Made by a program: the position numbers and the translations under genes. Below the pieces are notes generated by a model. The model made no database searches. It saw only the letters and a program-made list of their open reading frames with translations, and was not told the origin of the DNA. A DNA stretch of 64,000 nt from Cordylochernes scorpioides (taxonomy: Eukaryota; Arthropoda; Arachnida; Pseudoscorpiones; Chernetidae): NCBI GenBank assembly GCA_030710605.1, contig CP092870.1, positions 55,079,532-55,143,531 on the forward strand, given 5' to 3'. This document shows, piece after piece, positions 42,791 to 52,347 of this stretch; the first letter of the stretch is position 1; each line of letters begins with the position of its first letter.

Positions 42791-42864
42791 GTCCAGGAGC
42801 GGGAATCGAACCCACAACCTTCTGCTTACCGGGCAGGTGCCATGTCCACTAGGCTATCCTGGAC
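42791..42864 (-). tRNA. tRNA-like gene 3
   Basis: It is identical to copy 2 and lies 352 bp further on in the same orientation. Confidence 0.6.
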
Positions 42865-43131
42865 GTATTTCTCCGTTCGTAACTAATATTTAAAGTGACT
42901 AATAATACGTTATAAATGACTGCGGTGTATAATTATAAAGCTATACAAACAGTTTAACCGCATAAGTTTATTTTATTTGTGAAAAATCAATTTTAATTTC
43001 AAAGAGAAATATTTAATATTTCTAACTTTTGGATGACGTATGAAAAGGTTGAAAATATGAAGAGTGATGGTCTATATAGTCTATATAGTATTATTAGTCA
43101 GTTTAAATATTAGTTACAAACGGAGAAATAC

Positions 43132-43205
43132 GTCCAGGATAGCCTAGTGGACATGGCACCTGCCCGGTAAGCAGAAGGTTGTGGGTTCGATTCCCGCTCC
43201 TGGAC
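43132..43205 (+). tRNA. tRNA-like gene 4
   Basis: It has the same sequence as copies 2 and 3, now on the plus strand after the array inverts at ~43075. A TTTTATTTTTCC tract follows the 3' end and could act as a Pol III terminator. Confidence 0.6.
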
Positions 43206-43483
43206 ACTTTTATTTTTCCGTTCGCCATTACTTTTCATATTTTTCACCCTTCCATACGTCATTCTTTCATATATAGACCATCACTCTTCATATATTCAAC
43301 CTTTTCATACGTCATCCAAAAGTTAGAAATATTAAATATTTCTCTTTGAAATTAAAATTGATTTTTCACAAATAAAAGAAACTTATGCGGTTAAACTGTT
43401 TGTATAGCTTTATAATTATACACCGAAGTGATTTATAACGTATTATTAGTCAGTTTAAATATTAGTTACGAACGGAGAAATAC

Positions 43484-43557
43484 GTCCAGGATAGCCTAGT
43501 GGACATGGCACCTGCCCGGTAAGCAGAAGGTTGTGGGTTCGATTCCCGCTCCTGGAC
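43484..43557 (+). tRNA. tRNA-like gene 5
   Basis: It is identical to copy 4 and lies 352 bp downstream, followed by TTTTATTTTCC. Confidence 0.6.
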
Positions 43558-43770
43558 ACTTTTATTTTCCGTTCGCCATTACTCTTCATATTTTTCACCC
43601 TTCCATACGTCATCCTTTCATATATAGACCATCACTCTTCATATATTCAACCTTTTCATATGTCATCCAAAAGTTAGAAATATTAAATATTTCTCTTTGA
43701 AATTAAAATTGATTTTTCACAAATAAAAGAAACATATGCGGTTAACCTGTTTGTATAGCTTTATAAAATC

Positions 43771-44115
43771 AATATTAATTGGTTCCCTCGGTAAAATTGG
43801 AAGTTGGAATAGTATCTTTGCCTTGGAAATGTATCATTATTCTTGTCTCAAATGAATTGCCGTGTCATCCTGAATTTTGTCTTTCCTAATTTTCTACATT
43901 ACAAAATCATCGTTTTATCTAGTGAAAATTTTTCTCGGTCCCTTGAAAAATACTCGATAAGTTGAATAAAATCAATATTAATTGGTTCCCTCGGTAATTG
44001 GAAGTTAAAGGAATAGTATCTTTGCCTTGGAATTGTATCAATATTCTTGTCTCAAATAAATTGCCGTGTCATCCTGAGATAATCTTACTTTTGATAAATA
44101 ATCTTTAAGATAAAA
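43771..44115 (-). repeat. Duplicated Helitron-related segment
   Basis: AAAATCAATATTAATTGGTT, CCCTCGGTAA and ATAGTATCTTTGCCTTGGAA occur twice (near 43767 and 43968). CCGTGTCATCCTGAATTTTG, then TCTTTCCTAATTTTCTACAT, also matches 41745-41775 and Helitron 1. Confidence 0.75.
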
Positions 44116-44555
44116 AACTTAGTGATAATAAAACTTATAGATAAAAAAACTTGTCACCATCGTCGCAATGGTGTTCAAGATGTTTTTATTATCGAAGTCT
44201 TCAAAAGGATGGCCATTTTGTTATTTCTAAAAGGAGAGCCCGCTTCAATTGGTGCCGTAGAGATCAATAATGGGCTCAAGCTACCAGTCAAATTTCAGTC
44301 TAGAGACTGATTCTAAGGGGGTCTTTATCTTTTGAGAATTTGAGAAACTAACATTAGGGAAATAAAAACAATGGTTGCCTGTAAAGTCGGTTTTACGGGC
44401 GAAGAATTTACATGACAACGGTAGAATATTTATTGATATGAATATAATTAAATTGCACAATAGGAACAAGGAATTGAATGAAAATTAGAATTGCACAAAT
44501 TTTAACTATAGAAATATATTTTGTTTACTAAAACATTGTACATGTAAACTTAAAC

Positions 44556-45110
44556 TTAACTAATTCCTATTTGAGTGATTTTGTTGAGGATAGGACGATG
44601 ATAGGAGAAATATGAAATGAAAGGAAGTGTTTCTGCTGTAATGTGTCTTGCGAAAGTCAAGTCGATAGTTGTTCCTTTTAACGTAGTTGACTTAGAAACG
44701 TTTGATACGCAATCAAGATTATACGTATTTTTCATGAATTTAAGAAACGAGTTGTCAGGCTTTACGTTTTTGTTAAAATCACCACACAGAAGAATCGGTA
44801 TACTAGAATCAACTTGCACGAACGGTGGCACGTACTGGCTGTTGTGAATGTACGGACCGAGTCCTTGCCATAGTAACATTCCAATATCCTGCATACTAGC
44901 TCCTGGATGAATATATACAGCACCGAGTATAAACTTGAAGCTAGTATTAGCGGCGAAGCAAGTAAATTCAGTCATGCACATGTCACCCTTGGTTTTAATG
45001 ACACGAGTTACGTCTGTAAATCGCAACTTGGAACACTTCCGCCGTAAATGTCGATGATAATTTACGATAGATCGCCACTCCACCAGCCGCGTTGGTATTT
45101 GAAAATCAAA
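44556..45110 (-). pseudogene. Endonuclease/exonuclease/phosphatase domain, Helitron-type
   Basis: The reading begins in one frame with NAAGGVAIYRKLSSTF (45085-45030). After a frameshift near 45010 it continues as VIKTKGDMCMTEFTCF, FKFILGAVYIHPGASM, IPILLCGDFNKNV, STTLKGTTIDLTFARHI and SYFSYHRPIL. GDFN and (S)YHRPI are catalytic motifs of the EEP/AP-endonuclease fold. I recognise the AVYIHPG and TTIDLTFAR wording from endonuclease domains attached to arthropod Helitron (Helentron) proteins rather than from LINEs. The Helitron end at 41556 is on the same strand downstream, which supports this. The helicase and Rep domains are not seen. Confidence 0.6.
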
Positions 45111-45600
45111 ACACTTATTCAGATCGAAGGTTCAAATTTTTGCTAAATAAATTTGAAATTAAATAGAATTTGTAATTGTAAATGATGAAGTTGAAAATTA
45201 AAACATTTACTTAAATTAGATGTTAAAATTCTTGCTCAACACAGTTTAAATAAAGTTTTCTTATATCTGCCACTTTTTCTTAATATTTGTAATTTTAAAG
45301 AATCAATTCGAAAATCAAAACATTTATTCAGATCGAAGGTTCAAATTTTTGCTAAATAAATTTGAAACTATTTAAAATTTGTAAAATAATAATTAATTAA
45401 TTAATTAATTTTAAACTAATAATTTACTTAACACTATCAACATTTATCAATAGTATGACATAACCTATAAACTCAGTTTCTCAACTTTTGTGTCAATCTA
45501 ACAATTAATCAATCAATCATAGTTTACGATAATGAAATATCAGTGTACAATTATTTACCTTTATTGTTGTAGTTGTTGTAAATGACGAATCTAAGCACTC
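45111..45600. repeat. Short direct duplication and AT-rich spacer
   Basis: CAGATCGAAGGTTCAAATTT, then TTGCTAAATAAATTTGAAA, occurs at 45119 and 45331. The rest has no motif. Confidence 0.6.
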
Positions 45601-45858
45601 CACATTTTCACTACAGACACAGCTGACGATACTTTACCCACACGTGTGAACTTGTATTATGACGCTTTCTTGTTTTTCCAACGCCAACAACGTTCGAGAA
45701 AGACAAAGACAGAGACAAGCATGCGCCGATTCAATGCGCCTAATTCTCTAGCGCTGCGCGCGCAGCACTCTCGTTCGATGACTCATCGTAACGTTACCGG
45801 GCGTTACACTTTTTCATAAGTGACTCCCAGCCGCAACCTAATTTAAGACGTTGTCACG

Positions 45859-45943
45859 TCAAAAGTCCGTTTGGGGGGATGGTGTATCAGGGTGTTGACT
45901 GGCTTCATTTCAACCAGTCCGGCGCACCATCCCATGCTTTTGA
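45859..45943. repeat. Foldback of three nested stems
   Basis: TCAAAAG/CTTTTGA, GGGATGGTG/CACCATCCC and GACTGG/CCAGTC pair in order around a CTTCATTTCAA loop. It lies in a GC-richer patch and could be a hairpin RNA or a MITE core. Confidence 0.6.
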
Positions 45944-47375
45944 GAGAGACATTTTGACTGCACAAAGATTCAGTAACAAGATTCTTGATCCTTAAATGAG
46001 ATCATTTATGGGTATCATTGCACTTAGTTTATTTTATGGATGATAATGATTATTCACATAGAGCAATGCTGGTCATAGATTTAATCAAGAATGAACCGAT
46101 CCAGAGGATGATTTGCGACCTGCCAGATCTTAAGATATGAATTTATTAGAACATATTTATGTCCCTAAAGCAGACGTTTGATACTCGCCAGTTTCATCTC
46201 AGAACACACTTGAAACTAAAATGCTCTTGGGGATAAACATAATTTTTTGCCGTAATACCTCTTCTAAAGCGTATTCATTTGTGTGAAAGCTGTTTGTGAG
46301 TGTTCCATAGTTGCTCACTCTATTCTGCTAAAAGTTATTATATATCGACCAATGCGTGTAGCAATACTGCAGTACGATAAACTGTAATCACGATAGGCTT
46401 AAATTCTACCTCCAACAAACTCAGAAACGTGTTAGTAAGCAGTTGTCCTTCTTATACGAAGCATCACGGCATATTTTCACAACAAGGCAACGTTTCAAAT
46501 GCAATTTCGGTATGAATAAACCCTTTTTTTTACATTCACTTCATTTCAACACATTGTAGGCTCCACTATCTGCGTCTAATTTGATTTGAAGGGCTGAAAA
46601 TCTAATATTTCACATATTGCAGTATATTCTTCCTATTGTACGAATTTGATGACTGTAGGTGTCGCCTTCTTGTTGCAGAAATGTTTTTTGGTTTTTACCG
46701 CATAATGTAAATTGGGTATCACACAGTCTATGATTTTGAGGGAATACAATTGAAATTAACATAGATGGAGAGATGAACTCAAATCACAAATTTATAGGAA
46801 GGTCGAAAGGGGGTACTACACGATAATTCGAAGTATTATATAAAGGTATATAATTTCCGCATATTTGCATATTCAACTGAAATTATCAGCAGGGTTGTTT
46901 TACCCGCAGCACCCTATCCTATTATATGAAACATGTAACATATATTCTCTTCTTTCTATATTAAGCTATATTACAGTTATATGTGTTTACTTATTTTCTT
47001 TCACTTCATTTAATGCGAACACGTCTAGTCTAAACTGATACGGTAGTTATGTTATGGTTTGTGTAACTCCTGCCATCTATGAACAAATTTGTCAACTATT
47101 TCATCTCATTAAAAACTATAAGACGTTTAAGCAAATTGCTCAAAACATTTTTTGAAATAATGGATTAATGAACATTGAATAACTTATAGTGAAAAAACAA
47201 ATAGTATGTTTCACTAATATTATAATTTATGGATAATCAAATTAAAATAAATATATTTACCGCTTTTTTATTCATTGAAAACCTTAAAATTAAGCCAATA
47301 CATAAAAATAATATACATTTACGGGAGGATGGTATTCATTTACCGACAGAGAAACCCCTCCCTTCAAAAATGAAT
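45944..47375. other. No gene recognised
   Basis: Mixed-composition sequence without a long frame, tandem repeat or recognised element. It may be unique host intergenic DNA. This is one of the longest such stretches in the window. Confidence 0.5.
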
Positions 47376-47380
47376 TAATA

Positions 47381-48683
47381 CAAGGTATGTCCCATAAGTT
47401 CCCGGACTGGGTCCATAAAAAAATAAATAAATGAAAAATGTAAATGAATTTGACTGTTTATTATAGAAAAAATATCTGGCTACACGGTGGTACCAATATC
47501 GAGGCGGTACTTGCGCGCGCGCCAAGGTTATTCTAATTTATTTAAAGGTCACACCTAGCGCTGCGGCGATTTTACGATGGAACAAAAATTGAAGCAGAGG
47601 ATTTGCATAGAATTTTGTGTGAAACTTCAAATATCAGCAACTGAAACTTTTGAAATGCTTAATAAAGCATTCCCAATGACGCACCAAATAGAACAACTGT
47701 TTTTGAATGGCATTCTAGATTTAAAGCTGGCAGAATTTCCATTGAAGATGATCCTCGTCAAGGACGCCCAAAATTTCAAAGGACTGATGAAAATGTGCAA
47801 AAATCACCGATTTGATAAAAGAAAATCCTCGAACCACTTTGCTGGAGCTAGAGCAAGACACAGGCATCTCTAAAACAACGATTGGAAGGATCGTAACCGA
47901 AGATTGAAGCTCAAAAAGACTCCTGCAAAATTCATCCCAAGATTCCTCACCAATGAGCAAAAACTGTGTCGGCTTGCAACCTGTGAGGACATGATGGAAA
48001 TGACAAGAACGGATCCAGAATGGAAAGACAAGATAATCACAGGCGACGAGACATGGGTCTATGGCTATGACCCTGAAACCAAACCTCAATCTGCCGAGTG
48101 GAGAGGTTAGGGTGAGCCTAAACCCAAAAAATCCAGAAACAAGGTGTTGCTGGTCGCTTTTTCGGATAACAAGGGCATTGTTCATCACGAGTATCTTCCT
48201 GCAGGCCAAACAGTTATTAAGGAAATGAATTTGGGCATTCTTCGCCGTCTAAGGGAAGCGATTCGAAAAAAAAGGCCAGAAAAATGGACTAATGGTGGCT
48301 GGATCCTACACCATGACAATGCTCGCCCTCACACAGCGCACTTGATGACTAGCTTTTTGGCGAAAACGGGACACAAATCCTACTTCAACCACCCTATTTC
48401 CCAGACATCGCACCAAATGACTTTTTCCTGTTCCCCAAACTTAAAGCAGTTCTAAAAGGAAGACATTTTGACACCAGGGATGACATAATAGAAAAATCGC
48501 CGTTAGCATTGAAGAGCATTCCAAAAGAGGCTTATAAAAACTGTTTCGACAATTGGGAGAAACGATGGCGCTGGTGCGTTGAAGCAAGGGGGGATTACTT
48601 TGAAAAGTTTTAATTAAAAAAATTTAAAAAAATCTTACCTTTTTTTTATGGACCCAGTCCGGGAACTTATGGGACATACCTTG
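47381..48683 (+). mobile_element. mariner element, full length
   Basis: Long, nearly perfect terminal inverted repeats (CAAGGTATGTCCCATAAGTT and CCCGGACTGGGTCCATAAAA) bound a 1303-bp element with TA on each side (47379-47380 and 48684-48685). Size and ends are those of a complete mariner. Confidence 0.94.
47577..48613 (+). pseudogene. mariner transposase
   Basis: It starts MEQKLKQRICIEFCVKL, then SATETFEMLNKAF, the first helix-turn-helix. DDPRQGRP and LELEQDTGISKTTIGRI follow in a shifted frame. The catalytic Asp positions are present: TGDETWVYGYD, LHHDNARPHTAH and YFPDIAPNDFFLFPK. The protein ends near GDYFEKF at 48613. Frameshifts lie near 47670, 47905 and 48380. A TAG at about 48108 follows AEWRG. 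At ~345 codons the length is normal. The mutations make it inactive, although the inverted repeats remain intact and could be mobilised by a related enzyme. Confidence 0.9.
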
Positions 48684-48739
48684 TATAATATAAAAAAGTG
48701 AAGACTAAAATGCGGCTGATTCCACAATCGTTTTTCAGT

Positions 48740-49170
48740 GATACACTAACTTATGTGCAGTGGATTCTGTGACCACAGGACATACGTCTGACCTGGAGGC
48801 TGTTGTTGGGTTCTGTGCTGCCTGGAGTATAGGAGCTCCATCTATGATTCCTTCCTGCAGTGAGTCTGTATAAGACTGGTGGTCTTAATAAAGCTTTATG
48901 TGTGTGTATTCTGTTATAACGTCGCACCTGGAGGCTGTTGTTGGGTTCTGTGCTGCCTGGAGTATAGGAGCTCTATCAATGCTTTCTTTCTGTGGTGAAT
49001 CTGTATAAGACTGGTGTCTTAATAAAGCTGGATGTGTGTATTCTGTTATAACGTTGGACCTGGAGGCTGTTGTTGGGTTCTGTGCTGCCTGGAGTATAGG
49101 AGCTCCATCTATGCTTCCTTCATGCAGTGAATCTGTTTAAGACCGGGGGTTTTAATAAAGCTGTGTGTAT
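48740..49170 (+). repeat. ~132-bp tandem repeat ending in an AATAAA module
   Basis: Three units carry ACCTGGAGGCTGTTGTTGGG, TTCTGTGCTGCCTGGAGTAT, AGGAGCTCCATC, then CTGTATAAGACTGGTGGTCT and TAATAAAGCT. The blocks recur at about 48794, 48927 and 49059. The hairpin followed by AATAAAGC is the same design as in the 103-bp satellite, and both look like tandem LINE 3' ends. Confidence 0.85.
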
Positions 49171-49345
49171 ATAACATAAAATTTTGCTAAAGGGTTATAT
49201 TCATCTACCTTGATAGGTATCTCTTCCCTTAATTATGCATCAGAACGATATCACCTTTGCATGACCATAGTAAAGAACTACTAATGATGATGATGAATGA
49301 CCCAGTTATGGCAAATTTAGACAAATCCCTACCTTTATTACCAAA

Positions 49346-49380
49346 GTTTCGGGCTGTGACCCTCTCATCAGTACAGAAAC
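49346..49380 (-). ncRNA. Hammerhead-ribozyme-like motif
   Basis: On the minus strand: GTTTCTGTACTGATGAGAGG, then GTCACAGCCCGAAAC. CTGATGA is the exact core box, GGG/CCC closes a short stem II and GAAAC is the second core box, able to pair with the leading GTTTC. A cleavage-site UH and a full stem I were not established. Confidence 0.5.
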
Positions 49381-49720
49381 GGTATCGATTTCATCACATC
49401 CTGCGAAAGGTGTTAAGAAATCGGTCGAATTTACCAAAAAGGTGTTTAATCTGGTGAAGTGGCAAGGGCCATAGTTCCAAACTATGATATAGAGTTTGGC
49501 TTGTATATGAAATTGCCAAAACTGTTGTTTTGGCTTATTTTTCATCACACTAGTTTTATTTACTAGGTTAAGAAATATATAATGCAACGTTCTAATACAT
49601 AATTAAAAGGAGATATGTCTCTCTAGGTACATAGTCTTTATTGTGTGTAAAAATATAAAAAATATCAAATTCTAACATTTAAAAAAACTATCTATCTAAA
49701 TTTTTGTATCGTCATTATAT

Positions 49721-50116
49721 ACAGGGTGATCCAAAAGTCCCGCACAACTTTAAAAATCAATAATTCCGCGAATATTTGCGCTAGAGCAATGCGGTAAACA
49801 CCATTGTGTTCAAGATGCAATGGGAATTTTTATGGCAAATAATGAAAAATCCGAAATTGATTTTAGTTACAACTTTATTCTCTAGATGGCGCTCTACCAG
49901 AATCAGCGATTCAGCGGCCAAATTGTATGATAAATTGAAAAATATAACTGAACAACACGTATTTTTCCTTTTTGAATACCAGGAAAGAACCCTAATAATA
50001 TCAAATGATAAATTAATAAAACACCATTTCGCCAAAAGTTAGAAGAAATGGTTAACGATTTTTAAATACAATGTGAGATATGTAAAATAGGTATATGCAA
50101 ATTAAAACATGTAGAA
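49721..50116 (+). repeat. Dispersed repeat, copy 1
   Basis: It starts ACAGGGTGATCCAAAAGTCC, which looks like one inverted-repeat end of a mariner-type element, and runs to AAATTAAAACATGTAG. It is >90% identical to 60111-60502 on the other strand. No opposite end is visible in either copy. Confidence 0.8.
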
Positions 50117-50956
50117 AAAAACTGATATTTTAGATGCGGTTTGCTGGAATCCTCTCAGCTATTTAAATTTCTAAAATAATAATTTTCTAATTATTTTAAT
50201 TAATTTGAAAAATATTTATCTATCTCTGATTATTTATTTTACTCTGGAATGCCGTTGTTGTTTTTGTCGTGTCCAATAAAGAGCCTCAGATATCTCCATG
50301 CATCTCTATCACAGCAGAAGCAGCATTGTCCACTATCTTGGGTGTGTAAAGCAGCTGCTCTGGGTCTATGTCAATTTTCTGCAAGTCTGCGGGCATGAGA
50401 ATATGTGGGTAGGTGTTAGTTCCACACCAGGACAGTTGTTGCATGTTCAATAGGTTCTTTTGCCATCTGGATGTATTTTCATCCTTTATAATTTTTTGTT
50501 CTAAATCTTGTTATAGTTTTGTCATTTTTCTCTTGAAGTTTATTTCATATTTTGATCTTTTCTTATTTTTTGTTTAATTATCTTGTATTTTGCCAAAGCA
50601 TTGGCGTCAAATAATGACATTTGTTCTTTCCTTTGGCTCAACATTCTGGCTTCCTTTGCAAATTCAACTGCCATTTCATTACCCCCGATCCAAACACTGG
50701 CAGGAATCCATTGTAGAATGCAGTTATTCTCCAATGATATCAGTTGAGTAAGTAACGGATGTATTTTCGGTGTGATTATAGTATTGCCCTTCTGAATTGC
50801 TTCTAGATCAGATATGAAGTCGCTGTATAATAAAATTCCTTCTGCTTGATGCAGGGATGATTGGTTAAGGCATACATCAAGAGCTTTCCAGATAGCTGTC
50901 AGTTCACAAGTGAAGTTTGACGAAATCTTTCTTGCTCCTTCTTTGATTTTGATGTA

Positions 50957-51694
50957 CGAGGGTGAGTAGAAAAGTAAGGTCTTCTACGAGATAATTTCCG
51001 AACGCGCGTTGCTAGGTGAAATCCGACAACACCCCTCTACCGTCTAGAACCTTCCCGGTGATCTTGGGACGCTCAGGCGCTGTCTGGCAGCCGTTCGCGA
51101 TGGAGCTTCCCTTTTGCTCTCTCGCCAATTGCGAGTTGCGCTCAGTTATACGCTTTTTAAATGCGAAAAATAATTCTCCGGTCGAAATTCACCGTCAGTT
51201 AGTGGAAGTGTATAGTGAGAAGTGCATGGACATCAAAAATGTGCGGAAATGGTGCCGGAAGTTTAACGAGGGGCGGATAAACGTCCACGATGAACAGCGG
51301 TCTGGGCGGCCGAGTTTTCCGGAATCAACCATGGCTCGAATCGACGAAATGGTGCGCGCAAACCGGCGGATAATCCTTGAAGAGATCAAGGATGGCCTGA
51401 GTGAAGATTGCAGCCACTTCTCCGTGCACAAGATTGTGTCTGAGACCCGTGGCTACAGAAAGGTGTCCGCCAGGTGGGTCGACAAGTGGCTCAAAGAGGC
51501 GGCGGGAGAGTGGTACAACACCGGAATTACAAAGTTGGTTGACAGGATGAAAAAAATGATTGAGCATCAAGGCGATTATGTAGAAAAATAGTAAAGTGTC
51601 CAACCTTTCCAATGATGTATAAAAGGTTGTGATTAAATGTGTTTTCTATAAAAAAAATAGTATATAGGAGACCTCACTTTTCTACTCACCCTCG
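50957..51694 (+). mobile_element. Short mariner derivative (738 bp)
   Basis: Inverted ends CGAGGGTGAGTAGAAAAGTA and, from the right, CGAGGGTGAGTAGAAAAGTG, with TA outside both (50955-50956 and 51695-51696), mark a complete short element. It lies inside a LINE RNase H sequence. Confidence 0.92.
51100..51591 (+). CDS. mariner N-terminal DNA-binding protein lacking the catalytic core
   Basis: The 163-codon frame starts MELPFCSLANCELRSVIRFL. I chose this Met because it matches the usual start of the family; the open frame extends upstream to 51016. The N-terminal region includes HRQLVEVYSEKCMDIKNVRK, VHDEQRSGRPSFP and a second helix-turn-helix (HFSVHKIVSETRGYRKVSAR). It then joins, in frame, the extreme C-terminus (WYNTGITKLVDRMKKMIEHQ, GDYVEK). 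The whole catalytic segment with the three acidic residues is deleted, yet no stop is present. Such a protein could bind the element ends without cutting; that is inference. Full-length family members are near 345 residues. Confidence 0.8.
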   Translation: MELPFCSLANCELRSVIRFLNAKNNSPVEIHRQLVEVYSEKCMDIKNVRKWCRKFNEGRINVHDEQRSGRPSFPESTMARIDEMVRANRRIILEEIKDGLSEDCSHFSVHKIVSETRGYRKVSARWVDKWLKEAAGEWYNTGITKLVDRMKKMIEHQGDYVEK

Positions 51695-51837
51695 TATGTT
51701 CCATCTTGCAGTATTATGTTAATTCCAGCCCCTCCATTACTAATGGTAAGGTCTGATGATCCATCTGTATATGCTGTTAAATAATTTATCTGATAGCATA
51801 AACCAATTGTGTCAAGTCTTTTCTTTTTAATATAATA

Positions 51838-52310
51838 CACTGCGGCATGTAATTGTTAAACGACACCTGCAAGTTTAACCGCATGAGTTTCTTTTCAACA
51901 ACAAATTAAAATTTTATTTTAAGGTGAAATATCGACAATTTCTAACCTTTTGGATGAGGTATGAAAGGATGAATTTGAAGAGTAATGACGAACGGAAAAA
52001 TAAAAGTGTCCAGGGATGGGAATCGAACCCACGACCTTCCGCTTACCGGGCAGATGCCATGTCCACTAGGCTACCCTGGACGTATTTCTCCGTTCGTAAA
52101 TGATACATAAATTAACTTATAATACAATATAATACACTGCGGCATGTAATTGTAAAACGACACACGCAAGTTTAACCGCATGAGTTTCTTTTCAACGACA
52201 AATTAAAATTTTATTTTAAGGTGAAATATCGACAATTTCTAACCTTTTGGATGAGGTATGAAAGGATGAATTATGAAGAGTAATGACGAACGGAAAAATA
52301 ATTTTATTTT
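51838..52310. repeat. tRNA-bearing repeat, one full and one partial unit
   Basis: AATACACTGCGGCATGTAAT, then TGTAAAACGACAC, begins units at 51836 and 52130 (period ~294 bp). Only the first retains the tRNA. The second is cut at AACGGAAAAATA|ATTTTA (52300), where gypsy-3 sequence begins. Confidence 0.85.
52008..52081 (-). tRNA. tRNA-like gene 6
   Basis: On the minus strand: acceptor GTCCAGGG/CCCTGGAC, D-arm GCC/GGC, anticodon arm TCTGC/GCGGA (five pairs, better than in copies 1-5), loop CCGGTAA, and T-arm with GGGTTCGATTCCC. The 7-66 pair is G-C here but A-T in copies 1-5, a compensated change. Position 33 is again C. Anticodon position reads GGT. Confidence 0.62.
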
Positions 52311-52347
52311 TGTGACGGTAGCTCAATAATTTCAAAATGGTACCTTT

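Larger units (their letters stand above)
41850..43770. repeat. Inverted array of tRNA-bearing repeats
   Basis: Five units of about 352-361 bp each contain one tRNA-like gene. Three units run on the minus strand (41850-43070) and two on the plus strand (43085-43770), meeting at TCTATATAGTCTATATAGTA. Outside the tRNA every unit carries TACGTTATAAATGACTGCGG, TATACAAACAGTTTAACCGC, TTTAATTTCAAAGA and GGATGACGTATGAAAAGG. CGAACGGA and its complement bracket the tRNA, extending its acceptor stem. The units are close to identical, so the array is young. Confidence 0.92.
50270..51830 (-). pseudogene. LINE ORF2 RNase H and C-terminus, split by a short mariner
   Basis: Before the insertion (51830-51695) the frame reads TAYTDGSSDLTISNGGAGIN, the first RNase H motif (D in TDGSS). 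After it (50956 downward) come ISSNFTCELTAIWKALDV (Glu motif), EGILLYSDFISDLEAIQKG (Asp motif) and LQWIPASVWIGGNEMAVEFA (end motif). The C-terminus is DIDPEQLLYTPKIVDNAASA, after a degenerate knuckle (WCGTNTYPHIL). This is the RNase H of an I/R1-type LINE. It is on the same strand as the endonuclease-RT block at 56-58 kb and could be the distal part of that copy. Several stops and frame changes occur. Confidence 0.8.

Noticed and set aside
49806..50042. A 78-codon frame conserved with 60182-60418 on the other strand
   Set aside because: The two copies differ by about seven replacement and two silent changes, so there is no sign of purifying selection. The frame is a by-product of a young dispersed repeat.
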